A DNA stretch of 64,000 nucleotides from Euglena gracilis. Its lineage: Eukaryota > Euglenida > Euglenophyceae > Euglenales. The translations under genes were made by a program, and so were the position numbers. A model generated the notes under the pieces. That model had not been told where the DNA came from, made no database searches, and saw nothing but the letters and a program-made list of their open reading frames with translations. The DNA lies in assembly GCA_039621445.1 (NCBI GenBank), contig CP154955.1, forward strand, positions 42,803,540 through 42,867,539, read 5' to 3'. Of this stretch, positions 20,042 through 29,799 are shown in pieces (the stretch's first letter is position 1; each line of letters opens with the position of its first letter).

Positions 20042-20125
20042 CTTCCATCCTTTTGGACGTGTTGGACAGGAATCCTGCTTTGCACGCGGGGTCGGTGGTT
20101 CGATTCCGGCTGCAGCCCCAGGGAT
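20042..20125 (+). other. tRNA-derived pol III promoter (second SINE head)
   Basis: The anticodon-like stem cctgc/gcggg encloses TTTGCAC, and 'ggtggttcgattcc' matches a B box. The body that follows ('gggtgagatatacttttggg') resembles 22058-22080 ('gggtgggatatacttttcgg'), which supports a dispersed SINE. Confidence 0.5.
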
Positions 20126-20267
20126 TACCCGAGGTCCAGCCGGACTCCCCTGGGGGCCCAGAGGGGGGTGAGATATACTTTTGGGCGCCGCAAGCGCAGA
20201 AAATTTTGAAAAAAATGGCTTTTCTTGGCCAAAATCGGCCTTTTTTAGGTAGTTAGGGGTTAGGGGT

Positions 20268-20380
20268 AAAATTTTTCAAAGAGGGGGTCCCAAAAATACA
20301 AATTTTTGGTGTTTTTGGGGGGGTACCCAAAAAACAAAATTTTGGGGGGGACCCAAAACCCAAAACCCAACCTTGTCTGG
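20268..20380 (-). repeat. 'Aaggttgggttttg...' repeat, copy 2 (inverted)
   Basis: Reverse complement of 18855-18960. Confidence 0.75.
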
Positions 20381-20505
20381 CTTCTGTGGAATGGACGTAT
20401 TTCGAGTTGCGAGTTACATTCAAGTTTCTAACTGCTGATGCAGTTTCAGGTGGATGTGCCCCCCCCCCCTTATTGTCCCACCGACCTCCCCCCCGGGAGG
20501 CCCGA

Positions 20506-20705
20506 ACAGACAATGGAGATCAGGCAGTGAACTTTGGGTTTTTCGGGCGGGACCCCCCCACCCCCCCCCTCTTCATTGGAAATACATGGCGGTGAACTTC
20601 ACCGGTGAACTTCACCGGTGAAGTTTCTCCATTGAAATTCCTTTAGGGGCGAAGCCCCCAACCCCCCCCCCCCCCCACCCCTTCCTAACCTCCAATATGG
20701 GGGGG
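20506..20705 (-). repeat. G-run element, family D, copy 2 (inverted)
   Basis: Reverse complement of 16805-16990 over its whole length, including 'ggagatcaggcagtgaac', 'ttttcgggcgggacccccc', the 'ggtgaacttcaccggtg' tags, 'ccattgaaattccttta' and the hairpin ggggc-gaa-gcccc at 20646-20658. Confidence 0.8.
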
Positions 20706-20914
20706 GGGACCAAGGTTCGGCAAATTTCGAAATTTTGGGAATTTTTCATTTCAATTGAAAAATTCGAAAAATTCGAATTTTTCAAAAATTTCAAAAATCG
20801 CGGAACGCGAATCTGGGTATTCCTAATTCATCAGAACGTTGGTACTTGGTGGAAGAGACTTGCATTTTGTGGACTGTGCAGACAACTCTAAGATGCCAGC
20901 CGGATGTAGGAGCA

Positions 20915-20995
20915 TATGGGGGGTTGAGCCCCCGCGTCCCCCCCGCGTCCCCCCCCCCCCCGCGTCCCCCCCGCGTCCCCACCAAGTGGCTTGGT
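20915..20995. repeat. 'CCGCGTCCCCC' tag cluster
   Basis: Five to six 'cccgcgtccccc' units, the inverse of the tag at 14525-14560. Confidence 0.6.
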
Positions 20996-21819
20996 GTCCT
21001 TTTTTTGTTGAGGCTTTTCGATGAAACCGTCTGAGGTTTAGGATTTTTTTTTGTGAAAATGTTGGACTGCCAGTCAAGCAACCCCTACTGGTTTTGCAAA
21101 GAGTGCCCATTTGCTTCTTCTTTTTTGTTCGGCATATTCAATGCTAATCGTAGACTATCCCCCCTCAACCATTGCGCACACTTCCATTTTGTATCCTTTT
21201 TTTGTGGACACCGTTCCCATCGCCCGTTTTGGCGGATCCATTCCCAAAAATTGCCAGCCAAAGTATGGTATGCGGGGAACGTTTGTAAAATGCAAGTGTG
21301 TCTGGTTTTCTGGGCCAACGGCTCCGGGAGCGAAAACACCCCATGGAAAAGACATTGCCCCAAAGAATTTTTAGGCATGAGTTTGGCCTCGTGGATGGGG
21401 CCCACAATAAAATTGTCAGCTTCATTGCACCATTTGGATTCATGCATGTTTTTTTTATTATTAAAAAAAACCAACTTCACGTTTGGTTTTGATTGAATGA
21501 GGGGCTAATTGGCGACGGCAACAATTGTAGCAAGTTGCAAGCCTTCCGGACTCCTGTGACGCGCTCCTCCCACATGGCAGACGCAAAATCGGGTTTCCTC
21601 CCAGGTGGCAGACTGGTAAACCTCCCCCTATTAAGTGCCCTAATTGTGCGCAGTGCCCCAATAAGTGCGCACCCCAAGGGGCCGAAACTACCGCCCTAAA
21701 AAAGTGCGCCCCCCCCCCGAATGAGAAATCACTGTCGCATCTCAGGTCGGAAAGCACACACAATTCTCAGAACTGTCCTTCTCAAACCAAATATTTTTAT
21801 CATCCAAGCCCAAATTTGA
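20996..21819. other. Unassigned sequence
   Basis: About 400 bp (21060-21480) is of balanced composition with frames open on both strands (87-147 codons), but I recognise no motif and would not call a gene. 21640-21720 is a repeat with 'agtgcgcaccccaagggg' blocks. Confidence 0.3.
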
Positions 21820-22070
21820 CACATACCCCCCCCTTTATTGTCCCACCGACCTGCCCCCGGGAGGCCCGACCGGACAATAAAGGGGGGGGGGACAATAAAG
21901 GGGTACCAAAGGAATTTCATTGGCCGGGCCAAAAAAACCCCCCGTCGGCCTGGGCCCAGGGACAATAAAGGGGGGGGGGACAATAAAGGGGGAGGGGAGG
22001 GGTAGGGTGGGTGGGTCCGCCGGACCCCCTCCCCCCCGGGGGGGGTCCCCCGGAGGGGGGTGGGATATAC
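21820..22070 (+). mobile_element. G-run element, family C2 (tag ACAATAAAGGGG)
   Basis: 'acccccccctttattgtccc' and the inverse 'gacaataaaggggg' bracket a short stem. Then come 'taccaaaggaatttcattgg', 'ccgtcggcc', two more 'gacaataaaggggg' tags and G-runs. It is the same plan as 12515-12965, with every ACAATATGG tag replaced by ACAATAAAGG. Confidence 0.7.
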
Positions 22071-22199
22071 TTTTCGGCGCCGCAGGAATAATTCTATTTT
22101 TAGCACTTTTCGCGATTTTTCGGCCATTTTTTGTGGGTCCCCCGGACCCCCCGCCCCCCCCCCCCAGGGGGGTGGGTGGGTGGGGGGGACCCCCCCTCC

Positions 22200-22410
22200 C
22201 CCCCCGGTCTTAAAAAAACCCCTGGTGGTAGTGCGACCGGAAAAATTGTTTCCGTGCGCCGCGACCACCGCGGAAAAAAAAATTTGTAACCGGCAGCGCC
22301 GCGGCAAAAAATTTTCTGTGCACCGCGAATGCCTCGGCACTGGTTTATGTGTGCGCCGCGACCGCCGCGGCAAACTTTTGAAGTTTGTGCCGCGACCGCC
22401 GCGGCAATTG
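22200..22410. repeat. Array of 'GCCGCGACCACCGCGG' palindromes, block 1
   Basis: Four to five units of 35-50 bp, each 'gccgcgaccgccgcggcaa' followed by an A/T-rich spacer such as 'aaaaattttctgtgc'. The GC palindrome ccgcg...cgcgg is conserved and the spacer is not. Confidence 0.75.
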
Positions 22411-22639
22411 TCTTTTTAAATTGTGTCCCACACATACATCCTTTCGGCCCCATCCCTTGCCTGGCCTCTTTGATACTTTCTCAACCATGGCCGAGAAGGG
22501 TATTTGGCGGCAGGGAGTGAACTTTTACACAAGTGTCCTTGTTTGTTTTCACAGATCACTTTCACCATCTATCAATCTAATTGTTTCCACCAAAAATTGT
22601 TGGGTGTTGTGTTGCTGCCAATACGTTCTTGAGCTCCGG

Positions 22640-22815
22640 GCAGAAAATTTTTTGTGCCGCAACCACCGCGGATATTTTTTTCCCTTGCGCCGCGACCACC
22701 GCGGCAATAAATTTTGCTTTTGCCGCGACAGCCACGGCAAAAATCTTTCTGTGCGCCGCGACCACCGCGGAAATTTTTTTTTGCGCTGCGGCATGAGCGC
22801 TGCGGCGCACTAACT
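22640..22815. repeat. Array of 'GCCGCGACCACCGCGG' palindromes, block 2
   Basis: Four more units of the same array, separated from block 1 by 230 bp of unrelated sequence. Confidence 0.75.
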
Positions 22816-22863
22816 ACAAGTATGGGGTGCGTAGCATTGCGGAAGAAATATTGAAATATTTCA

Positions 22864-23039
22864 TTTGAAATATTCCCTGAAATTTCGGAATTGTATTTTC
22901 CCCTTGGTGAACGGTTTGAAAAACGGATCCTTCTTGTCACCCCATTTGAAAAGGAAAAGCATGGCGAGGTCCTGGTGGAACCATCACCAAGGAAACATTT
23001 TCATTTTTCGAAGTATTTCCAAAATGTACCACGTTGAAA
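22864..23039 (+). pseudogene. Short protein-like fragment, unidentified
   Basis: One frame reads sensibly for about 57 codons (FEIFPEISELYFPLGERFEK, then LLVTPFEKEKHGEVLVEP) before TGA. Composition is unlike the surrounding repeats. No family recognised and no start codon, so it would be an exon or a gene relic. Confidence 0.25.
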
Positions 23040-23379
23040 ATCATGGAGCTATTCCGCTCTTTCCATTGGGTGAAGGGGACCCGGGGATGGGAAATGCTTA
23101 GGGAGAGGGTAGGGTGATTTCACATTCCCTCAATTCACGGCTTCTGCATAAATCAATATTTGTTTGTCTGCAGTTTTTATTTCTTGCCCATCATGGCTGC
23201 AGCGTTGACACTCGTGCACGCTGCTCCATCGGGTGCATCCCTGTATTTGTTTGACCGGTCGGAGAACAAGTTCACAGGCAAAGGAACCGTGGGATGTGCG
23301 ATTGTGGGTTTGTTTTGTTGTCTCGGGCCCCCTTCTCATCTCACTGCAATGTTGACACCAATCCAATGGGGCGCAGGTG

Positions 23380-23660
23380 CAACAGGGGGGGCTCGGGACC
23401 CCCCATGTCAAGTTCGCAACTTTACCTGACAGTCAAGTTCGTGAGGGGGGGGGGTCCCGAGCCAAGAGCGCCAGAGTTTTTTGATTTTTTTGTAACAAAA
23501 ATTTTCGCTATTTTTTTGGGGGTCAAGTTAAATTTTGGTCAGGCACAATGAGGGGGGGGGTCCCAAACCCCCCTTGTTAAGTTGCGAACTTTACTTTACA
23601 AGCGGGGGAGGGGGTGGGTCTCGGGATTTGAAGTTGACCACCTGGTCCCCCAACGTTGAC
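23380..23660. repeat. Foldback repeat 'GGGGCTCGGGACCCCCC / AAGTT(C)GCAACTTTAC'
   Basis: 'ctcgggaccccccatgtc' pairs with 'gggggggtcccgag' about 60 bp away, and 'gttcgcaactttac' recurs as 'gttgcgaactttac' at 23579-23592. Confidence 0.5.
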
Positions 23661-23809
23661 ACCCCTTCAAATTGAAGCCAATCCCCAGGACATTTGAAGC
23701 TTTTGGAAAGGAGTTTTACACCTTTTTGGGCATGGATGTCGAAAATTTATTTGCTTTCAAGCTCTTGCCAAGAGTCTGTGCATCTATCATCAGTGTAAAT
23801 CATTATGCT

Positions 23810-24062
23810 TCCCCCCCGTGCGCACGTCCCCCCCGCGTCCCCCCACGCCCCCCTTCGGCCATAGGATGTTAGCGTCAAAGAAGTGGGTGTTCCCCCCGCG
23901 CCCCCCCCCGTCCCCCCCCCCCCCGCGCCCCCCGCCCCCCCCCCCCCGTCCCAGATTTTGGCCAGGCACGTTTTTTTGGTTGACCAAAGGAAAAATACAT
24001 ACAAATTTGGGGGCCAGAGTTCCCCCCCGCGTCCCCCCCGCGTCCCGAACCACCCCCGAAGG
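23810..24062. repeat. 'CCCCGCGTCCCCC' tag clusters
   Basis: Two clusters (23818-23850 and 24020-24045) surround a C-run block. The tag matches 20915-20995. Confidence 0.55.
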
Positions 24063-24224
24063 CATGTTGGGGTGTTGGCACTCCCCACCACCTCCACCCC
24101 CACTCCATGAGTCCATCTCCAATTGCTTTGAGCTGCAGAGGGGTTGAGGTTGAGGCACCACCTCCTCTATCTCTCTGGTTCCAAATTGTTGTTGATGGGG
24201 GAGTGTGTGGTGTGGGTGTGTGTT

Positions 24225-24440
24225 TCATTTCTCCACGGAGACAAGGTGCAGGGGGAGGGGGTGTTTTGGACCCCCCGTTTTTCTGTCTTGTACAGGGGGG
24301 GTCCGAGGGAGGTGGAAGGGGGGGGGGGCCTCGGCCCCCCCCCCCCCCGTGAAGTCCACCAGTGAACATTCTCCGGGGGCGGAGGGGGGGGCACCCTCGG
24401 CTGGTGAACTTCACCGGTACCACTGTTTTGATAGGCGAAA
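24225..24440. repeat. Family D-like G-run repeat
   Basis: 'tctccacggagacaaggtgc', G-runs, 'gtccaccagtgaacattctc' and 'ggtgaacttcaccggta' show the family D tag in a partly different body. Confidence 0.45.
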
Positions 24441-24589
24441 GTTTGATGGGATGGGAATTTTTGCTCTTTCTCCTCTCAAAATGGTCATTCTGAGGCTCGT
24501 TGATGGCTCGTGTATTTCCATCAAAATTTCCGAAAACTTGCCAAAAATGCCATTTTCGGACATTTTTGACTATTTTTGGGCCAAAGAAA

Positions 24590-24800
24590 GTGCTCTCACC
24601 GGTGAAGTTCACCATTGGGTTTGGCAGAGGGGGAGGGGGTCCAGGACCCCCCGGTGAAGTTTCAAACGGTGAACTTCAAATGCCAGTTCGGGCATGGGAC
24701 AGGATCGGGGGGGGGGGACAAGATCGGGGGGGGGTCAACAAATTTCTTTTGGCAGACCCTGGCCCAGGCCCTTTCCCTGGTATGGGACAATATCAGGGGG
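24590..24800. repeat. G-run element with tag ACAAGATCGGGG
   Basis: 'ggtgaagttcacc' is followed by 'gacaggatcggggg', 'gacaagatcgggggg' and 'caaatttcttttggcagacc'. The layout parallels families C and C2 but the tag is ACAAGATC. Family D and family C modules are adjacent here. Confidence 0.5.
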
Positions 24801-25204
24801 GGGGGGAAGATTGGGGGGAGATGGTATTTTCAATGTACAAAAACCTTGAAGTCGTCAATGTTCTTTTGGAAGCCCTCCTATTCTTAGTTGCGCTTTTGAC
24901 CTATCTCATGAAGAAGACTGTGTGTTTTAGATTAAATCCGTTGACTATTCACGAGCTTCCCCTGTGAGAAATCGGGGTGGTTCAATGGTGAACATTATGG
25001 CAATTGTGAGTGAGTGCACTCCGAGGATTTGTGAACAGAATTTCTCTGGAGATCAAGGCACACATTTTTGCAACAGGAGGCCGACCTGAGCATGAGAGCA
25101 GTGGGAGGGGCAATGCAAGTGATGGCGCTGTGAACTGACACGACAGGAAGCAATTTAAGTGCGAGAACCGCGCTGGCAATGTCATTGTCGGCATGGTCAT
25201 AAGG

Positions 25205-25345
25205 GTAATACACAAACCGTCGGGTTCATGACAGAACCGGTGTACCCCCACCGGTTTTCAGAAGCCGGTTCTGTCCGTGAGAAAGGGGTTAGAAACATCG
25301 GTTCTGTCCAAAGCCTGGCGTTCCTAACGCCGGTTCTGTCATCAC
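25205..25345. repeat. 'ACCGG...CCGGTTCTGTC' palindromic repeats
   Basis: 'gacagaaccggtg', 'ccaccggttttcagaagccgg', 'acatcggttctgtcc' and 'aacgccggttctgtca' alternate in orientation. A related block is at 26270-26345 ('acccggcgtccgagacgccg', 'acgacagaacc'). Confidence 0.55.
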
Positions 25346-25444
25346 TAAAAATGTTCTTAAAAGTGCCAAAAATGGCCCAAGTGGTCCTGATATGACTGTT
25401 TTAACCATGCAGTTCTCTGAAGTTTTCTATTTGGGGACCAGGCT

Positions 25445-25745
25445 GTTTTTTTTTTTGGTCGGGTGCCGACCCCTCCCCGGGGGGGGTGCCTGCCTGGGCA
25501 GGCACTCCAAGACACTCCCAATCCGACCCCGGGGGGAGGGGGGAGGGTAGGGCACACGACCAAAAGTGCACTAGCACAGACCCTGGCGCCAAAGGCGCCG
25601 GGGAGCCAAAAATGGCATATCAAAGGAATGAGCCTGGGCACAGAAATCGGACCCCCCGGGGGGGGGGTAGTGCCTGCCTGGGCCCAAGTTACTCCGGACC
25701 CCCCCTCCCCCCTGGGGGGGTTGGTAAAAAACAGCCTGTTGGGGA
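25445..25745. mobile_element. Foldback element, family G (tag GTGCCTGCCTGGGC), copy 1
   Basis: 'gtgcctgcctgggcaggcac' occurs near both ends with C/G runs. A hairpin ggcgcc-aaa-ggcgcc (25585-25599) sits in the middle. A related copy lies at 50320-50640. Confidence 0.55.
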
Positions 25746-25779
25746 CCATTGGGGTGAGTATCCAAATTTGGTGAAAATT

Positions 25780-26235
25780 GGTGCTGTTTTGGAATAAGAG
25801 TGCCGTGCAACGTGGAAAACTCTCATGACCACCGCTAGTCGTCTGTTGACAGAGCTTTCGATCGAGGGAAACTTGGTAGCCCAACGTTGCAAGCAGCCAG
25901 AGATACGCTCGTGATTGCCGGATTGGCCAAAATCGGAGTCGACATTTGTGGTGATTTTCAGTGCTATTTGGTTTAAGAAGCATAATGAATTATACAGAAA
26001 CGTTTTTTTTTGTTTAAATCGACGACCTAAGGGGTCCAGCGGGGGGACAAAAATGATGAAATTAGGATTTTCTTGTGACAGGAAATAAGAGTACAGTGCA
26101 GCGTGGCTGAATCTGGTGGTCATCGCTAGTCGTCTAATGAAAAGAGCTTTCGATTGAAGGGTGAGTTTGTACCTGAACGATTGAGATATGCTCGCAATTG
26201 TCGGAATTTGGCGAGATCCAAAGTGGCGTAACATT
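25780..26235. repeat. Diverged tandem duplication, ~295-bp unit
   Basis: Matching landmarks are 'aataagagtgccgtgcaacg' (25794) with 'aataagagtacagtgcagcg' (26085), and 'cgctagtcgtctgttgacag' with 'cgctagtcgtctaatgaaaa'. About 70-75% identity over 150 bp. Confidence 0.6.
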
Positions 26236-26349
26236 GCAGATTAGTGGTCGGAGATTGGGCCTGGGTGTGTCCTTTGACCGAAGGTTGGGAACGCCCGTTC
26301 TGTCGTCAACCCGGCGTCCGAGACGCCGGGTTCACGACAGAACCAGTGT

Positions 26350-27176
26350 CCGCCACCCCTTTTTTGATGTAGAAACTTTCCACGACCAAACGTTGGAAAT
26401 CTCCTGCCTGTGGTGTGCCCCGACAAAGATTGGTTCCTCCTTTGGACCAAAAAATGGCTTCAAAACAACGAGCAACTGAACCAATGCAGTTTTTTTTTTT
26501 TGCTGGCAACCACAATATAGGGGGGGGGATTGCCAAAGTCTACTGTCTGATCTGCGAGACAGTTGCCATGAAAAATGCTTTAAAACCAGAAATTCCAAGG
26601 AGCTTTTTTTGGCTGTTTTTTTTTGCCTCATTTTTGCAAATGCAACAAAAATGCCATCCCCCCCGATCTTGTCCCAAACCCCAACAGAGAAGGTGAAGAA
26701 CAAGGATCATTATGGATTTCTTGGGGGCTTGAGTCCTCTTAAGTGGTGCCCTAAACCTAACACCATGTTGCATATCTTTTTTCTGACGTTCAGGCTCTGA
26801 ATAGGACGCTGGTTCGGGCGTGAAGCCAGAGCCCTAGACACAGTTTCAAGAGGAAAATGGCTTCGTCGGCAGGCACTGGGGTCCAAAACCGCCCCCCCCC
26901 CTGCCCCCCAGGGGGGGTTTGACCTTCCTTCAAAGGAAAATCTCTCCCCCCCCCCCGCCGTCCAAGCACCACCAACCCCCCCAGGTCTTTGCGCCCTATA
27001 TGGCTTATGGCCGGGCTCCTTCAAACCCCCATTGACCAATTGTGGGGCTCAAGGACCCCTCCCCCTGATTTTTTACCTGTGCCAAAGTCAATTTTTTTGC
27101 GCACAGTCATGACTTTTTATTTTGCAACGGACGTTTTTTGGAGGTTTTCTGAGCCCTTTTCGCGGATGGTCTTGCC
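26350..27176. other. Unassigned sequence
   Basis: No gene recognised. It contains C-run blocks at 26890-26960. Frames on both strands are open but carry no motif. Confidence 0.3.
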
Positions 27177-27902
27177 CCGGCACATATGGCATAAAGTGGA
27201 GCCCCCACACTTAAGTGTGGGGTACTGTGGGGGGTATGTGTGGGGGGGTGTGTGGGGGGGTGTGTGGGGGGGTGTGTGGGGGGGTGTGTGGGGGGGTGTG
27301 TGGGGGGGTGTGTGGTGGGGTGTGTGGGGGGGGGTGTGAGGGGGTGCCAAATCTGAGGAAAGTGGATTTTCTTTCCCTTGCCTTGCACACACAAGGGATG
27401 ATGTTATTTTGGTTCTGGGGGGGTCCGGGGGGGGCGGCCCCCCCCCTGGGCCGCGGCCGAAGGCCGCGGCGCGACGAGGCCGAAGGCCGAGAAAGTCAAA
27501 AAAATGACACCCGAACAGTTGCGCACAGTCAACTTGGGTTTAAAAAAGAATCAGGCTGTTGCTCACCCATGGTACTGTAAACCAACAAAGTGGATTTTCT
27601 TTCCCTTGCCTTGCACACACAAGGGATGATGTTATTTTGGTTCTGGGGGGGGGTCCGGGAGGGCGGCCCCCCCCCCCCCGGGCCGCGGCCGAAGGCCGCG
27701 GCGCGACGAGGCCGAAGGCCGAGTAAGTCAAAAAAATGACACCCGAACAGTTGCGCACAGTCAACATGAGTGTGGGGGGGTAGTGTGGGGGGGTGGGGGG
27801 TGTGTGGGGGGGGTGTGTGGGGGGGTGTGTGGGGGTTAGTGTGGGGGGGGTGTGTGGGGTACTGTGGGGTACTGTGGGGGCTCCACTTTATGCCATGTCT
27901 CC
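27177..27902. mobile_element. TIR element, family H, with internal duplication
   Basis: Ends are 'acatatggcataaagtgg' with 'agcccccaca' and the inverse 'tgggggctccactttatgcc', giving TIRs of about 25 bp. Inside, arrays of 'tgtgggggggtg' flank two direct copies of a 175-bp unit (27357-27531 and 27588-27765). Each copy has 'cacacacaagggatgatg', the hairpin ccgcggcc-gaa-ggccgcgg and 'acccgaacagttgcgcac'. Confidence 0.75.
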
Positions 27903-27994
27903 TTTTTGGTGCAAAGCGGAGCATGTTGGTTCCATGGCTTTGGGTGGGTGGGTTCTATTCTTGGCTTTTTTTCCTATTTTTTGACTTTTTTTTT

Positions 27995-28450
27995 TTAATT
28001 CTACACCTGACGCCTGAAATTTTTGCACTTCACACCGTATATTTTTGCACTTCCGGTCAATTTTTTTTGCTTTATCTCAAAAATTTTCGCACATGCCAAC
28101 AATTTGTTTGCACTTTATCTCAAGAATGTTTGCACTTATCCCAAAAATATTTGCCTCCGTTCCGAAAATTTTTGCATTTGGATTGGGTGTTTTTGCACTT
28201 TTGCCCTTTGAAATTTCAATCGGCGTGGATGTTTTTCCATGTGCAGTGCAACTTTTTTTTTTCATTGTGCAAAAATAAAATGACGGAGGGTAATTTTTTT
28301 TGAGGAAGTGCAAGTATTTTTGGCTGCGCAGTGCAAAAAAATTTGAGACCTGTGGGCAAATTTTTTTGAGGGCACTGGGCAAAAATTTTGACAGGTTGGG
28401 CAAAAGTTTTGCCAGCTGTGGGCAACATTTCAGACGCTAGGTGTAACAAA
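27995..28450. mobile_element. Foldback element of degenerate 'TTTTTGCACTT' repeats
   Basis: Ends 'acacctgacgcctgaaat' and 'atttcagacgctaggtgt' are inverted. The left half is tandem 'tttttgcactttatctcaaa' in plus orientation. From about 28265 the repeats are inverted ('gggcaaaaattttgac'). The whole 450 bp can fold on itself. Non-coding. Confidence 0.7.
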
Positions 28451-28514
28451 GCCTTTTTTAAAAAACAAAAAACACGCCTACGAGGGTTTGCACAATTTTT
28501 TTTGAATGCATTCC

Positions 28515-28790
28515 GTGCCCCCCCCCCCCGAGTTAGTCACCCCCCCCCCCCTATTAGTCACCCCCGGCTTTGCCTCCGCACCAACCTTTCTTTGGAAAAA
28601 TGAAGCAGTTGGGAAGTGTTCATTCTGCCCATGAGACGCCGTCACTTTGTCTGCTAGTTGAAGGATAGGCAAGCGTCGTCGTGCTTGCATTGAGATCGGC
28701 AACCCCTCCCCCCCCCCCCAGTCAGTCACCCCCCTAAGATGTCACCCCCCCCCCCGAGTTTGTCACCCCCCCCTGTTGGTCACTCTCACT
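28515..28790. repeat. 'TTAGTCACCCCC' tag cluster
   Basis: 'gagttagtcaccccc', 'tattagtcaccccc', 'cagtcagtcacccccc' and 'gagtttgtcacccccc' repeat the tag in two clusters. Confidence 0.55.
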
Positions 28791-28873
28791 CACGGCACGC
28801 TCAATCATTTTTGGCAAATTTCTGCCAAAAAAATCCTTCCGAAAAAATAAAAGAGTCATAAAATTTCATTTTT

Positions 28874-29008
28874 TAACGTAACCCCCCTAGGGAGCGTTTT
28901 TGACCCCAGGGGAGTTTCTCAATTCACCCTGCATATGTCCATAGGTACCCCCCCCTAATTGTCACCCCCCCCCCTGACTCTCTGGGGTCATATAGAGGGG
29001 GGGTTGTC
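28874..29008. mobile_element. TIR element, family A (copy 3, internally deleted)
   Basis: Starts 'taacgtaaccccccta', contains 'gggagcgtttttgacccc' and 'cctaattgtcaccccc', and ends 'ggggtcatatagaggggg'. Same orientation as 411-622. Confidence 0.7.
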
Positions 29009-29139
29009 AAGCAGTTTTGGATGGTTTTGACCATTTTTTGGCAGTTTTTGAATTTTGCAGGATTCGAAATTTGGTTTGGACGTTTCACAATGAAAAGTGA
29101 ATTTCTTAATGAAATTTCTTTTTTTTTGATGTTTTTTTG

Positions 29140-29575
29140 TTCTCCCCACACCCCCCGCACCCGCCCACAGAAAACAGGTTCCCCCCCCACACCCCCCCTA
29201 CACCCCCCGCAAAAAGGGAGGTTTTCTTTTATCCCCACCCCCCACCCCCTCCCCCGTGAAAAGGCAAAAAATTTCCCCCGCCACCCTGTACCTGCCCACA
29301 AAGAAAAAGGTTTATCCCCACACCTCCCAACCAAGGGAAATGCTTTTTTCCTCCACCCCCCCCACAAAAAAAGAACCTTTTTTGTCCGCACCCCCGCACC
29401 CCCCGCCCACCCACAGAAAAACTTTTTTACCCCCCGCAAAAAAATTTTTTTACCCCCACACCCCCACACCCCCCATAATATTAGCATGAATCTTATTTTA
29501 CCCCCCACACCCCACACCCCACAAAAAAAAACTTTTTGTCCCCACACTCCCCCACACCGCCCCCCAGTAACAGTC
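29140..29575. repeat. C-rich degenerate tandem repeat
   Basis: Units of about 30 bp alternate 'ccccacaccccccgcaccc' with 'aaaaaagttttt'-like spacers. The 311-codon frame across it (29021-29956) is a repeat artefact. Confidence 0.55.
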
Positions 29576-29799
29576 AAAAGGTCACTTTTGGACTTTTTTG
29601 GGGACCCCAAAGTGACCACAATATACAAAGCAAATTTTGCGATTCCGAAAATGCAAAGACGAGGAAAAATTTTGTTCGGTTTTACCCACACATCCCCCCA
29701 CCCGACCTGGCCCAACCGTCGACATATGCAGTTTCCTTACAAAAAGGGAAGTGTGTCTGGGGGAGTTGAGGGACACTTAAGGACCGCCCCCCCCCTTGT

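Noticed and set aside
21060-21480. Gene on either strand
   Set aside because: Frames up to 147 codons overlap on both strands with no motif. Insufficient support.
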